A stretch of 64,000 nt of DNA from Gnetum montanum (GCA_015680685.1 MNCI01023742.1:1134979-1198978), one strand, 5' to 3'. Shown: positions 11,156-22,837, counted from the first letter of the stretch. The notes: a model not told the origin generated them from the letters alone. Numbers and translations are program-made.

Positions 11156-11800
11156 TATCATCCATGGTGATAACGCTTCCTCTTCAACTATCCATGACAT
11201 AGACATGGTGCAAGTTTTGGAAGAAGAGTTTCTTGGTGGTACACCTACGGTAACCAACGCAACGCCTAAGGCTAACACACCCGAATGAGTGGTTGAAGCC
11301 AATAGCCCCCCAAAGGATCCTAAGCCTTGCACACTCCCTAGTCCATGCCTAGTTAGGAAGCAACTACATTACCAAGACTTTCCCTTGGCCAAAAATGTGG
11401 GTGCCTGCCTATCCTTTGCCTCCACCTACCATGCATTTTTGACTTTTTTTTACATTGCACTAGCCTATGCATTTACATTTTTCCCATTCACTTAGATCAC
11501 GCATTTTTATTTGTTTACACATTCTTCAACTTAGTTTACACATTGTTTAAAAAAACATAAAACTACAAAAACACATGGCCTGAAAAGGCCTTAAACTAGC
11601 TTAAGGCCCGGAACGACCTAAATCTACCACTTTTTGTGTTGCTTTTCTTCCATTCATACATTTTAACTCTATTTATAATAGGTGTTGCTTGATGTTGTTT
11701 TCTTTCTAGTTGATTTTTGTAAGATCTCGTAGGCACATAGCATGACCATGCATGTAGCATCACACTTTACACAAGCAAGGTAAGTACTAGTCTGCTATGA
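11156..11800 (+). other. post-protease spacer of element E
   Basis: A short frame at 11289-11495 shows no known domain. At 11575-11625, GGCCTGAAAAGGCCTTAAAC and CTTAAGGCCCGG match the TTTAAGGCCATTTTGGGCC repeats of D's spacer at 39990-40430. This supports E being a D relative in the opposite orientation. Confidence 0.5.
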
Positions 11801-11890
11801 CTATAAACTGGCATAGACAGTCCGTTATGACTATAAACTAGCATAGACAGTCCCCTACAACTATAAACTAGCACTGCACCATCCACTACA
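11801..11890. repeat. 30-bp tandem repeat, three copies
   Basis: CTATAAACT(A/G)GCATAGACAG starts at 11801, 11831 and 11861, an exact 30 bp period. A further degenerate copy (GACTATAAACTGG) lies near 11951. It sits in the spacer of element E, matching the position of D's tandem arrays. Confidence 0.8.
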
Positions 11891-12899
11891 ATGCTAAAAT
11901 GACACCATCCAAAGGGTTATGATGTGAAACTAACCCACAACAGTATGCTAAGACTATAAACTGGTGACATCATCGATGGCTAGGCAATACTTGAAAAGAT
12001 ATGTTACTGCAATTGGTTGTATGTGTTCCATAAAGACTTGCTGCATAATTTGTCTCATGGACCCTGATGAAGTTGATGCTGTTCATGATTCTTTCTGCTT
12101 TGAAATTGCACGCAGTGGCCCCATCTCCTTGGTTGTTTTCAAGTTTAAAGTACTTAGTTAAACAAATCATATGTGGTTTTCTTATCTTTTTGGATTTGTG
12201 TTTACAGGATGACATGCCTGAGGCATTTGTGCATAGATGCACTTTGTCATGATGACAAGGTATCACATTCTTCCTAATGCACACAACTGGGGCAATCAAT
12301 CTATTCATAAGTACATTTCCAACTCCTGATACATTCCCTATTCCCCATCATGTTCCCTTATCCTATTCAATTACACCCCCTGGATATGTTCCACTCATCC
12401 CAAAGCTTTTGACACACTGTTGCACACTGTGATTCTCTAAGCAGTTGCAATGCAAAACACAGTACACAATACATGATACAAAATGCAAACGCATGAGCAC
12501 GAGCATAGCAATAAAAGCAAGCTCTTTCAAAAGGACAAAAAGAAAATAAAACCAAAAGAAAAGAAGAAAAAAAAAGAACAAAAGGATCAAATAGCAAAAT
12601 GCACAGAAAAGGTCTTCATAACTCCATTAACATCATAGACCAAAGACTATTGGCTATTCTCATACAAGCCCCAGGCAAGAAGGTAATTGTCTTAGAAAAA
12701 TAGTTACACTCGTGTCTCAAATGATCATGTTGCACATCATCATGTGGCTTTGGCTATTTACAATGGGCTCTCGTAAACACTCTACATGAGTCCTGCTTCT
12801 CTAAAGAATGCACTTCCTATGTCTTGGCTCTAAGTCTGCTGAACACTGGCTACCGACAAGGATTAAAGATATGGCTCATTCATGTGAGAGCATTCCTCT
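11891..12899. other. no gene recognised
   Basis: Open frames at 12363-12597 are translations of a simple A/G-rich tract (12525-12590). Nothing in this stretch resembles a known family. Confidence 0.5.
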
Positions 12900-13478
12900 C
12901 CCACAATTCAAACAACAATTATAATCCTTGATCAACTCTTGACTTCCCTCGATTACAACCAATCCCCTTGCATCTTGAAACTTTACTTCCCCAATCCCAT
13001 GTACTTTTGAACATGGTGCGATGACGTCCAGCTAAGGGACAATGGTTAATGCTTGGTACTTGGTTGTTTATGGTGTTTTGCACTTCTTTTTCAACACCTC
13101 TCTGGTGGATTCCTCCATGTACTGACCGAAATCGTCGGCGTAAGGCTGGAAGGGAAAACAAACACTGAAAGATCATCGAATAGGCACAACTGACTCTGCC
13201 TTTGCTTGAGGGCAAGCTGGAAAAAGGAAATGAAAGCAGAGTGACTTGGATGGTCTACACGCAAATCAACCAAGGACTTCCCCAAGCGTAAAATACAGCT
13301 TGCGTTGGGGTTATCATAACTAATGATGTACAAAATGTAAACAATGATGTACGAGAATGTAAAAAGAGCATAAACAGAACTGTATTATAAACAAAGCGTA
13401 AAGTAAATTTAAAATAGAGTAAACAATATAATGGCCAACAAAATGAACTGTATTGTATTGCTTAGAAATGGTGTGCAT
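12900..13478 (-). repeat. repeat B, minus copy
   Basis: The minus-strand sequence is a clear relative of 19206-19577 on the plus strand; both share TTTCTAAGCAATACAATA, GTTATGATAACCCCA and TTGATTTGCGTGTAGACCATC. After a possible splice acceptor (TTCCCTTCCAG) it reads YADDFGQYMEESTREVLKKK, which looks like a decayed coding exon. It is interrupted at 13478/13479 by an inverted LTR. It may be leader or internal sequence of the element whose LTR lies at 16291-17865. Confidence 0.55.
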
Positions 13479-14847
13479 CGGTCAAAGTGTAGCTACACGT
13501 GTGGATGGCAAGTCAAGCACCAAGCCCCAAGGTGATGTATTTCAAAAGTGTTTAGATGCTAGGAGTTAAGTGCGCCTGAGTGTCCAAGGATTACTAGTCT
13601 ATGTTTCCTAAGCTATTAACCTTCAAAATTGCCAACCCTATTTATGTGAATTGATAGGGTATTTATAGGGTTTGGCTAGGATTGGGCACGAAATTCATGG
13701 ATGGAATCAATGGCTGAGAGATGAGAGGAAAACGGATCATGTGACATGTGTTTGATGGATAACTATGTGTGAATTGGACGTGTGTAGGTAGGCTATGTTT
13801 TTGACCGGATGCACTGTATCTTACAATGTATCTTGGCTTAATCAAGCAAGCTTACGCTCATGGAAGCAGATATAATTTGGAGTGTAAGAGCTTGGCAAGC
13901 TTACAAATGATGAAAATTTACAATGAAAATGATAATGCACAACAAGAGAAATTAACTTTGGCTCGCTTAAAACTTCTCGATCCCTGAATTGACTGCTGCA
14001 GGATGTCAATTTGAATGGTTTTGTGGTTGTTTGAGGTATCTCTATTTCATCAGAGCTTCCAACGTGAGTTGATTTTGTCTTGGAATGTCCTCAGTGTGTG
14101 TTTGGTATGCTTTTGATCGAGCATGATCAGTACTCACGCTGCCAGCATGACCCCAGCGTGAGTGAGCTAGAAATGACATATTTTGCACCAAATTTTGATC
14201 TTTGAAGCTTGTTTCTTGAGTACAGTAATTTTTTGACTGTGGTTGACCTTGAGAGTGATCTACAAGTCAAAAATTAAGCTTGATGTGCCTTGTTTTGAAC
14301 CATTTTTGGTAGCTCACGCTAGACTCACGCTACCAACGTGAGCTCAACATGACCACAACATGAGCTACAAAAACTTGCAATTTTTGGACCTAGAATCTGG
14401 AATTCTAGAGGCTAAAACTCGAAGTTGTCAACACTGAGCCCTGAGGATGACTTGCACCTTGGAAATCAAATCATTTTGACTAAGTTTTGAGGCTTTGAGA
14501 GTTGATCATGTTGTACTCACGTTGCCAGTGTGACCTCAGCATGACCATAGTGAGTGAGGAAATTTGTAGAATTTGACCTAAAATTTGAGTTCCTAAATGC
14601 TGAAACTTTGAACTAGACACAATAGTGACCCTTGAGAATGCCTTGCACACTCAGATTGAACCACCTTTGACTTGATTCTGAAGTCATTGGAGTTACTCAC
14701 ACTGAGGGCAAGCTAGCTTGATGAGCTAAGTGTGAACAAGTTGGGCATGAGTTCCATGCCTTAGTCAAATTTTTGCTTCCCCAAAAGCTAAAAGGGCTCT
14801 AGGTTGTTCTCATTTCAAAGTGTTAGGCCAAAATTAGTGGTGTTTCA
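13479..14847 (-). mobile_element. LTR of E-type element, inverted copy (1369 bp)
   Basis: On the minus strand it starts TGAAACACCACTAATTTTGG at 14847 and ends CTTTGACCG at 13479 (final CA mutated). It matches 14875-16287 over its whole length in inverted orientation, at roughly 80-85% identity by eye. It contains a mirrored TATA box (near 13660) and U3 arrays of CTCACGCT/AGCGTGAG words. Confidence 0.8.
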
Positions 14848-14861
14848 CTCCAGACATCAGC

Positions 14862-14874
14862 AAAGAGGGGTCAA
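14862..14874 (+). other. polypurine tract of right LTR
   Basis: AAAGAGGGGTCAA directly precedes TGAAACACC. Element D has the same AAAGAGGGG five bases before its own TGAAACACC LTR start on the minus strand (29740-29748), so E and D belong to one family group. Confidence 0.75.
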
Positions 14875-16287
14875 TGAAACACCACTAATTTTAGCCTAAG
14901 ACTTTGAAATAAGAACAACTCATAGCCTTTTGAGCTTTCAAAGGCAAAAATTTGACTAAGGCATGGAACTCATGTTAGGCTTATCAAGCTAGCTTGCTCA
15001 TGCCTAGCTTGTTAAGCCAACTTGCTCAAGCCAGCCTGCTCACGCTAGCTTGCTCACGCTAGCTTGCCCTCAGGGTGAGTAACTCCAATGACTTCAAGAT
15101 CAAGTCAAAGATGGTCCAATCTGAGGGTGCAAGTCATCTTCATAGGGCTGTTTTTGTCCACTTCAAGTTTTAGCATTCAAGAGTTCAGATTTTAGGCCAA
15201 ATTGCACAAATTTTCTCACTTATGCTAATGGTCATGCTAAGGTCATGCTGGCAACGTGAGTCTAGTGTGACGAACACTGAGAGCCTCAAAAACAAAGAAG
15301 AATGGTTTGATTTCAAAGGTGAAAGTCATCCTCAGGGTTCATAATTGACAACTTCAAGTCCCAGCCTCCATAATTCTAGATTTCAGGTCCAAAATTGCTT
15401 ATTTTTGTAGCTCACGCTGGCAGCATGAGCTACCAAAAGTGGTTTAAAACAAGGCATATCCAAGCTCAATTTTTAACTTGCAAATCACTTTCAAGGTCAA
15501 CCATAGTAAGACAATTACTGTATTCAAGAAAAAAGCTTCAAAGATTAAAAATTGGTGTGAAATATATCATTTTTTAGCTCACTCACGCTAAGGTCATGCT
15601 AGCAGCGTGAGTACAGCGTGAGTGCAGCGTGAGTACTGATCATGCTTAGCCAAAAGCATACCAAACACACGTTGGGGACATGCGAAGACAAAATCAACTC
15701 ATGTTGGAAGCTCTAATGAAACAAAGATGTCTCAAATAGCCACAAAACCACTCAAATCGACATCCTGCAATAGTTAATTTAGGGCTTGAGAAGTTTCAAG
15801 CAAGATGGAGTCAATTTCTCTTATTGTACATTATCATTTTCATTGTAAATTTTCATCATTTTGTGAGCTTTCCAAGCTCTTACGTTCCAAATTGTATGTG
15901 CTTCCATGAGCGTAAGCTAGCTTGAATAAGCTAATACACGTTGTAAGATACAGTGCATCTGGTCAAGAACGTAGCTTGCCTACACACATCTAATTCACAC
16001 ATAGCTGTCCATCAAACATGTATCACTTGATCGGTTTTCCTCTCATTTCTTAACTATTGATTCCATCCATGAGTTTCTCACTCAAGCCCAACTGAACCCT
16101 ATAAATACCCTATCCATTCACATAAACGGGGTTGGCAATTTTGAAGGTTGATGACTTAGAAAGCACTAACTAGCAACTTTGGATGCTCAGGCATATGTGA
16201 CTCCCAGCATTCAAGCACTTCTAAAACACATCACCCTAGGGCCTAGTGCTTGACTTGCCATCTACACGTGCAGGTACACTTTGACCA
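14875..16287 (+). mobile_element. LTR of E-type element, direct copy (1413 bp)
   Basis: Starts TGAAACACCACTAATTTTAG and ends CACTTTGACCA (TG...CA). A U3 of about 1.2 kb precedes a TATA box TATAAATA at 16100-16107. The U3 is rich in CTCACGCT, GCTAGCTTGCTCACGC and AGCGTGAG words. Its polypurine tract lies in the palindrome centre, so it is a 3' LTR. Confidence 0.8.
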
Positions 16288-16290
16288 GTG

Positions 16291-17865
16291 TGTTGGCGAC
16301 CGTTTGGGACGCGACCGCTAATGAGTGTCCTCAAACAGGATTTAGGTGCCTGCTGGTCTCTGGCAACACCAAGGCCCAGATACCTCCAAATAAACTCAGT
16401 AGTTAATGTGAGTATGTGTGTGTGCTGTTGCGGCGTGCGGTTGTGAGAAATGTAACGATTGCGTTGTGTGTAAACTACAAATGACTTACTTTAAAGAGAT
16501 TCAGCCAACTTTGCCAAGTATTGTGAGTTCTTGAAAATTTCCTATTTTGTTCAACTGCCTAGTCTACGCGGTCCTTATAATACCTACTTGTAACAAATAA
16601 AATTTTGCAAAAACATTTGAGCACAACTCCGCAATCTACTCCTAATTTTCCCCAGAGAAAGAGATAGTTCCACAAGAAAACTAGAAATAGAGCAAGATTC
16701 GATGGAAATAAGCAGAAAAGAAAAGAAAGCAGATTTGTGTAGACCTCAAATATTTAAACAAGGTAAAATGACACGAGTAAACACTTCGCAATAAAGCTAT
16801 CCCAAATTCAATATCTACGAATTGTTCAAACTTCCAAGGCTCAAACAAGCAATATCTTCAAGACAATCCTACTATGCTACCAAAAATTGCTGCGTAAACT
16901 ACCACGTACGAGACTCCATTTTGACTAGATAATAGATGTCAACGATTGCATTCAAACAGAACCTTTAAAAGACTTGACAATTTCTGATTGAAATACCACG
17001 AGAATTCACTTTAAAGATAAAAAGAAGCTATTCTGGTCCCATCAAAATACCAAAGATTTTCTGAACCCTCTCGACTACTGAATTGTTCAACGGCGTGACT
17101 ACAAACAGAGGCTCTCTTACAACAATCCCAATAGCAGTTCCCACACGTTGCACAATAATGAAATTTACTACTAAAATGCTCTTAATGCTTTTAAACACAA
17201 GCGCTTCTATGGCAAAATTTTAATAGAAATTTTATATCGGGCAACAAGAACAGTAAGAGCAATCTAAAAATCCCAAAATTACTTGCCAAGGATGATACTA
17301 TCTAAACCACTAGCTAAACAATTTAAACAAAACAAAAAATAAAATACATAACTCACAGGACCATGACAAAGAGGTTGAAATCTTTATTCTAGCAAGCCAT
17401 CTTGCAAGCAATCATCACAACTTCTTCTTTACAAAATGCTCTTCTCCCCAAGACTTAAATTGTCTCCAAGTGAGAGCCCAAGTGCTAACTAGTAGCCTTC
17501 AAAGTGTGATGTATGAGACCTCCCAAAAGTCCCAATGTGATGATGATGATTCTTGACCCCTGATGCCTTTTTATAGGGTTCAAAGGTAGGTAGGGAAGTT
17601 ACAATTTTCAAAAATATCCCAAAAGTATCTCAAAAATATCTCACCTAACTTTTCTCCCAAGTAATTGGACTATCCAATCAGAAAATTACTTGCCCAACAA
17701 GCTAGGAGGTTACTTGTCCAACAAGTTAGGTAAGTTACAACAATTTTGGGTGGTTACAACCACCAAAGAGATAAAAGGCTACAATTTAGTTATAAATGTT
17801 ATAGTTATAAAAGGGATAATAGCCAAATATCTCCTTTTATAGGATGTTACACAAATATCCCATCA
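16291..17865 (-). mobile_element. LTR of family C, minus copy (about 1575 bp)
   Basis: Read on the minus strand it starts TGATGGGATATTTG (17865) and ends GGTCGCCAACA (16291). It shares its full length with 56729-58295 on the plus strand, including a TATA box (CTATAAAAAGGC near 17565) and a long R/U5 with AACTATCTCTTT and CCTCAAACAGGATTTAGG blocks. No matching 5 bp target duplication is seen. The E-type palindrome ends only three bases before it. Confidence 0.75.
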
Positions 17866-18099
17866 TTGTCCTTTCCTTTTTAATTCCCTTGTAGTGATAG
17901 AGATAGTAACCATGGATTTGATGCATGGGTTGATATGTAAATATACGTATATGTATATAACTGAATACATAAGTGGAGTTGTAATTTCACATTTTAATTT
18001 GTGGCACCCCTAATGTAATTCCAGGGCCGATTCTACCTTTATCTTCTCTGCACTTTATTTTATTTCTGAACCCGTGTATTGGTAATTGCTGTTTCGATA
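17866..18099. other. no feature recognised
   Basis: AT-rich sequence with a TA-rich stretch near 17940-17965. Nothing identifiable. Confidence 0.4.
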
Positions 18100-18880
18100 A
18101 TAATGGTTTCAAGAACAACGAGAATAATCAGCTGGTTCGTTTCCTCCTCTACGTGAAACCCGTAGAAATAAACACATATGCAAACTGCCACTATGAGAGG
18201 AGGTTCTGCCACAACCGATGGTTTTAGTGGAGGGTTTCAGAGCTGCTGAGAACATGAGGAACGTGCTGGGCCCTTCTTCTTTCTGCCCATTGCTACCCAT
18301 CCATCTTTCTCAGGCGCATAGTCTTCCCCAGCTGATTCTGCAGCATCCTTAGGTGCCCACGCTGATGGTCGTGGCTCAATAGCCAGCACTCAAGGTGACG
18401 CTCTGGTTGGCGCGCAAGACAATGGCAACAGCAGAGGCCAAAACAACTCCTGTAACAGTGCTCGCGGCAGTAGCAGTGGTGGCAAAGGGATGATTTTTGA
18501 CGCAAGTGCACTTCAGCAGCAACAAGGGTTTCAGTGTGAACAGGCCAGACCGACCAGAGCCTCCCAGCGATCACTTTGAAGGTCACGTCCACTGAGAATA
18601 TCAATGACGTTGTCAACGATGAAGAAATAGACCCGCTGGCTGCATTCACGACAGGGAGAAAGAATAAAAACAAACGAATGCCTTGAAATGCTGGACGTTG
18701 CCACCAAGACCATCGACGCCGTTCAGAGCCATTTAGGGCCATTGCAAGAATGACTGGTAATAATCCAGTTATGCCCGATATTTGCAGATTTGAGAAGAAC
18801 ACTTCTATTGCTGCGCCCTGACTATTTTTGAAAATGACGCTTTCTGGCAGAGTATTTTTGGTCTTGCAAGACAGGGCCAA
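18100..18880. other. GC-richer island, unrecognised gene remnant?
   Basis: Base composition rises to roughly half GC here, against AT-rich flanks. A 195-codon open frame lies on the minus strand (18880-18293) with hydrophobic stretches (GITGLLPVILAMAL; LFLFFLPVVNAAS) and a Cys/His-rich part (CHHCYCREHC). On the plus strand another frame reads a Gly/Ser/Asn-rich stretch (GNSRGQNNSCNSARGSSSGG) and later ECLEMLDVATKTIDAVQSH. I recognise neither. It could be a fragment of a host gene captured or left behind, on either strand. Confidence 0.35.
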
Positions 18881-19205
18881 AAACGTGAACTAAATAATGA
18901 TTAATCAAGGATTTTATTATTTTTCATTTCTAATTCCAGTTTCCTTCTTTTATTCTTTGCCAGTACCCAAATGATCAATTCCTGAACATATCTCTGGCAA
19001 TGAAAAATTCCTTGCTTGTCAATTTATTCATTATTGGCACATTATCTCTTGCAATCTTTATTCCTTGTCTTTCATATGTGCATCATTTTTTTTCACCAAT
19101 AATTTTATGGTCTCCCTTAGATCTCATACCAATGGTATGAAATGGCACACTTACACTCTCCCATAATAATAATAATATTCACAATGAGTCTTACTGTTCC
19201 ATGAA
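18881..19205. other. no feature recognised
   Basis: AT-rich, with a short AATAAT run at 19166-19176. Nothing identifiable. Confidence 0.4.
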
Positions 19206-19577
19206 ATGGCCAAATGTGCCAACACAGTGCATATCCTTTCTAAGCAATACAATATAGTTCATTTTTCCAGTCATTATTTTGTTTTCTCTATTTTAAATTC
19301 AGTTTATACTTTGTTTACAATACATTTTTGTTTACGCTTTGTTTGCATCTCATACATTATTGCTTACATTTCGTATGTCATCAGTTATGATAACCCCAGC
19401 ACAAGCCATAGTTTACACTTGGGAAAGTCCTTGGTTGATTTGCGTGTAGACCATCCAAGGCATTCTACCTTCATTTCCTTTTCTAGCTTGCCCTCATGCG
19501 TAGGCATGGTCAATTGTGCCTGTTCGATGATCTTTTAGTGTTTATTTTCCCTTCCAGCCTTATGCTAACAATTTTGG
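19206..19577 (+). repeat. repeat B, plus copy
   Basis: Relative of 12900-13478 in opposite orientation. The resemblance stops at about 19577 (CCAGCCTTATGC...GTCAGTA), where an LTR end of another family begins. Its left part, GTGCCAACACAGTGCAT, recalls the CCAACA end of family C LTRs, so B may be sequence that follows a family C 5' LTR. Confidence 0.55.
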
Positions 19578-19606
19578 TCAGTATAGGGGTACCTCGCCAC
19601 TCATCA
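19578..19606 (+). mobile_element. 5' LTR stub of element F
   Basis: GTATAGGGGTACCTCGCCACTC... ends ACTCATCA at 19606, matching the last bases of the LTRs ending at 25895, 26695 and 50441. The rest of the 5' LTR is gone, replaced by repeat B. Confidence 0.7.
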
Positions 19607-19607
19607 T

Positions 19608-19625
19608 TGGCATCGTTGTCGGGGA
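19608..19625 (+). other. primer binding site, tRNA-Asp type
   Basis: TGGCATCGTTGTCGGGGA begins one base after the LTR end. It differs at two positions from TGGCGCCGTTGTCGGGGA, the tRNA-Asp-complementary PBS common in Athila-type Gypsy elements. The changes are consistent with cytosine decay. Confidence 0.8.
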
Positions 19626-19699
19626 CTTAGTTGTTTGTGCGCTACATAGAACATAGGAGATCATTCATATCGTTGGGATGCTAGAACAAGCCCTTAGGG

Positions 19700-22264
19700 T
19701 TGATCAGAGGAAAAATAAGACAATGGTAAATAGCACACCAAACAAGATAAAAATGTCTTCTTCTTCACAAAAAAGCATTTCATTGCCTAGGACCAACAGT
19801 AGAGACAGTTGGCTGCATAACATACATAACCAAGATCCACCAGTTCCTCAATAGTTCTGTGTGGTATATATTCATCACAATGAGCATGTACCCGAATTTA
19901 CCTTTATTCTCCATCAAGATGAAAAAATGTGTTGGAGAGACTTGGAGGGTAACATAGTGTTGCCTCCAGACCAAGCAGTCCCCAACATGCTCCTTCGTGC
20001 TCTTGCATGAAAAGGCATGTCACAGTTATACACAGAGTACGTTGCATGCAACCATGACACAAGGGACTATCATCCCATAGAAGTGCAACATCAAAAGGAC
20101 TTGCAATAGGAGAGATATCATACATCTTTGAAGGAAAAATGGTCCCATAACACCCCACATGTTTTAAGCAAAATTGGAGATGGTGAACTGGTTCCAACAG
20201 GTTCCCCATCAAATGATGTTCCCCCTCCTAACGATGGTTAGGAGGTGGTGTATTAGAACCTTCACTCCATGGTTCACAACCTTGGTTCTGATCCCCACAA
20301 ACACCAAGTGTTCAACGAGGGAGCACAAACACATGATAAGGATGGGCATTCTGAGCATAATCATGATCGGGGCCAAGACCACCAAAGAGAAGGTAGGAAA
20401 CATCATCATGGTGATGGCTCCCCTTCTTCTTCACCTTCATCATCACATTCACCCTCTCCTTTAGTGTCAGGACGTAGTCCTAAGAAACCTAACCATGAGG
20501 ATAAAGGTAAACAGAGTGAGAAACCTTGACGAGAGAGTTGAGAATGAGGATGAGGGCACTCTAGAGAATCATGGCATAGAAGAAGGGAGAGTAGGGTACC
20601 GTGTAGACATCACAGACACTATGAATGAAATGACCACGAAGAACCCATACTCACAACCTGAAGCATGTTAAACATCACAGAGGCCATAAGAATTCCCACA
20701 AGGCATCAAAAAGATAGTAGGATCAAGAGGTTAGACATGAATAATATCCCACGATTTGAGGGGGGATACAATGTTGATCCTCAAAACCACTTACAAGCAT
20801 TTCACGATGCATGTGGCTTGCAGAACATCGAGAACGAATGGAAAAAATTAAAGTTGTTCCCAAGAACATTGATGAAAGAAGCGAAAAGCTGGTATTGGTC
20901 CTTAGAACTGGAATCCATTCGAAGGTGGTGTACGGTGCTAGAACTATTTAATGATAAGTATCAAACATACTCTTGGGTGTCCAACCTACAAAAGAAAATC
21001 CAAGGATGGAAGCAAGGAAATCACAAACCCTTGGATGCTGCCATGGACTGTTATTATGCACTATTACATCGTTGCCTAGACCATGGTTATGCACAACACA
21101 ATCAACTACGCCATCTTATAGATGGACTTAGGGATGAATCTAGGAGAACCCTTGGAACGTATGCCCAAGGGAGATTATCAAAGCTTAGGTCCCATTAGGT
21201 TCATAGATTGCTAAAGCAAGTAGCCAAGGGGAGCTACGTAAGAGAGAAAGTGCATAAGAGTATAACTGAGATCCTTCCTTTGAAAAAGGAGAGTGAGATT
21301 CTGTGAGGAGGAGGAAGAGTCATCACTCAAAGAGATGGTGAATAGGAAAATCTTTCCACTCCAAAAATTAGCAACAAAAGTGTCAGCAAAGGTAGATAAA
21401 ATGTGAGACTCATTGGATAGTATATTTGAAACCATTCTTAAAATTGTAGAGGAGTCTAAGTAGTGAAGTAGTGACTATGGCAAAAAGAAAAAGAGGGACA
21501 TGGACCATGCACGTAACAAAGGTAAGGGTAAAATTACCATCACCAAAGAGGTTGTGGATTTGGATACGAACAATGACAGTGGATGTGAGATATGCCAATA
21601 CAACCATTCTAAGGGATGTTGCCTAGTAATCTCACATCTACAAGAGTCTGGGGTGTATGCACTCAACTCACGACTTAACAAACAGCAAACACCCTGATGG
21701 TTACCTTATCCCCAAGGTAACCCAAGGTAGTTCCACCAACCTTTAACGTATTATCCAAGTGGAACTCCACCACAACCTATTGAGCAACACCAATAGTGGC
21801 AATATCCATAGTCATGGGGGATGCCACCACCAAGGCAATAATACCCTTACCAGCAACCGAATCCATATGACTATTACGTGTAGTAGTCAATCTCTTCACA
21901 TGACTCTATTGGTCACGTGACATCACAATGTCACTAACAAGCTCAGGAGTATTATAGGACTCCTTCTCTTGGGAGAGACAATCCATAGACATACCATCCT
22001 CCAAATCCATCTACAACTCTCACACCGATAGCTCCATTACCACCTGCTCCAACAATGCAAGGGGAACTCCCTACTCAACCACAACAATGCAATGGTACGA
22101 AAGCTATGAACCTTCAAACTACTGCTGGTTCTGAAAACCATATGAAGAGAAGACCTTTCTTCAGAACCAATAGTCCAACCAAGCTCTCACAACCACAAGT
22201 GATTGAGCCTCTAAATGCTCCTCCATCAAATAAGGCTTTAGAGCTTCCTTCAAACCAAAAATAG
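19700..22264 (+). pseudogene. gag of element F (Athila-like)
   Basis: Broken gag. The N-terminal part has a His/Asp-rich stretch (HDKDGHSEHNHDRGQDH) and a Ser/Pro-rich stretch at 20269-20529. The retrotransposon gag core is open at 20665-21198: IPRFEGGYNVDPQNHLQAFH, WKKLKLFPRTL, A-SWYWSL, WKQGNHKPLDAAM and HLIDGLRDESRRTLG. A zinc knuckle follows near 21570-21625 (CEICQYNHSKGCC, C-x2-C-x3-H-x4-C). The tail at 21700-22260 is Pro/Gln/Tyr-rich. Several of its stops read TAG or TAA where CAG or CAA would fit (for example HQ-stop-WQYP-stop-SWG). Gag of A (27310-28240) and of I (60030-60780, minus) are relatives. Confidence 0.8.
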
Positions 22265-22329
22265 AGCTCAACACACACGGTTATGTTGACACATGCCATT
22301 ACTGACTAGATTAAGGAGGGCCACCTTCC

Positions 22330-22777
22330 TAGAAAATTCTTTAACCCCAGAAGTCCTTTAATCTATCTCCAAGTTGCTGGGAATGAACCATGTAAAGCTC
22401 TTCTAGACTCAGGTTCCAGAGTTAACTTAATATCACAAGATATGTATAAATCTTGGAACCTACCTCCATTAAAGGAGAGTAATATTTTCTTAGAGATAGT
22501 TGACCAGTCCATCATTGTTCCCTTGGGAGTGGTGAAGGATATTGTTACCACTGTGTGTGGCTGGTCATACTCGACTGATTTCCTAGTGATACAAGTAAAC
22601 AATGATAAAGGAGACTTCCCAATAATAATGGGAAGGGCATGGATAAGTACCATAAATGCACACCTAGGAATTCATGATCTTTCCCTAGAAATATCTAAGG
22701 AAAAAAATTTTGGAAAGAGTGAGAAGAAGAAAGTTCCATGCATCATATATAGTGATACAGGGTGTGATTGCATATAG
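22330..22777 (+). pseudogene. retropepsin-type protease of element F
   Basis: Reads ALLDSGSRVNLIS (active-site D-S-G), then FPIIMGRAWISTI, the terminal IxGRxW block of Gypsy proteases. The frame is open from about 22442 to 22777, with the active-site loop just upstream in the same frame. It is followed by a linker (22838-23086) resembling the pre-RT linker of element G. No RT follows. Would cleave the Gag-Pol polyprotein if expressed. Confidence 0.75.
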
Positions 22778-22837
22778 GAATGTTCAGCATTGCCTGCATG
22801 CAACTAGTATGCCCAAGAAATTAACATACAAAAGTGC

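Larger units (their letters stand above)
13479..16287. repeat. 2.8 kb palindrome of two head-to-head LTRs
   Basis: Left arm 13479-14847, centre 14848-14874 (27 nt), right arm 14875-16287. The arms pair along their full length with modest divergence and small indels. The centre contains AAAGAGGGG, the polypurine tract also used by element D, correctly placed for the right arm only. A single-strand copy would fold into a hairpin of about 1.37 kb. Confidence 0.85.

Noticed and set aside
12363-12597. Hydrophobic open frames of 75-76 codons
   Set aside because: Produced by an A/G-rich simple tract read on the minus strand (poly Phe/Leu). Not a membrane protein gene.
16291-16310. TGGCGACCGTTTGGGACGCG read as a primer binding site after the E-type LTR
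   Set aside because: Tempting because it resembles Tat-type binding sites, but the same sequence is the end of a 1.57 kb repeat with TG...CA ends and an internal TATA box found twice, so LTR family C explains it better.
20174-20464. Open frame of 96 codons rich in Met/Thr
   Set aside because: Shadow of the His/Asp-rich gag frame at 20269-20529, which matches gag of element I.
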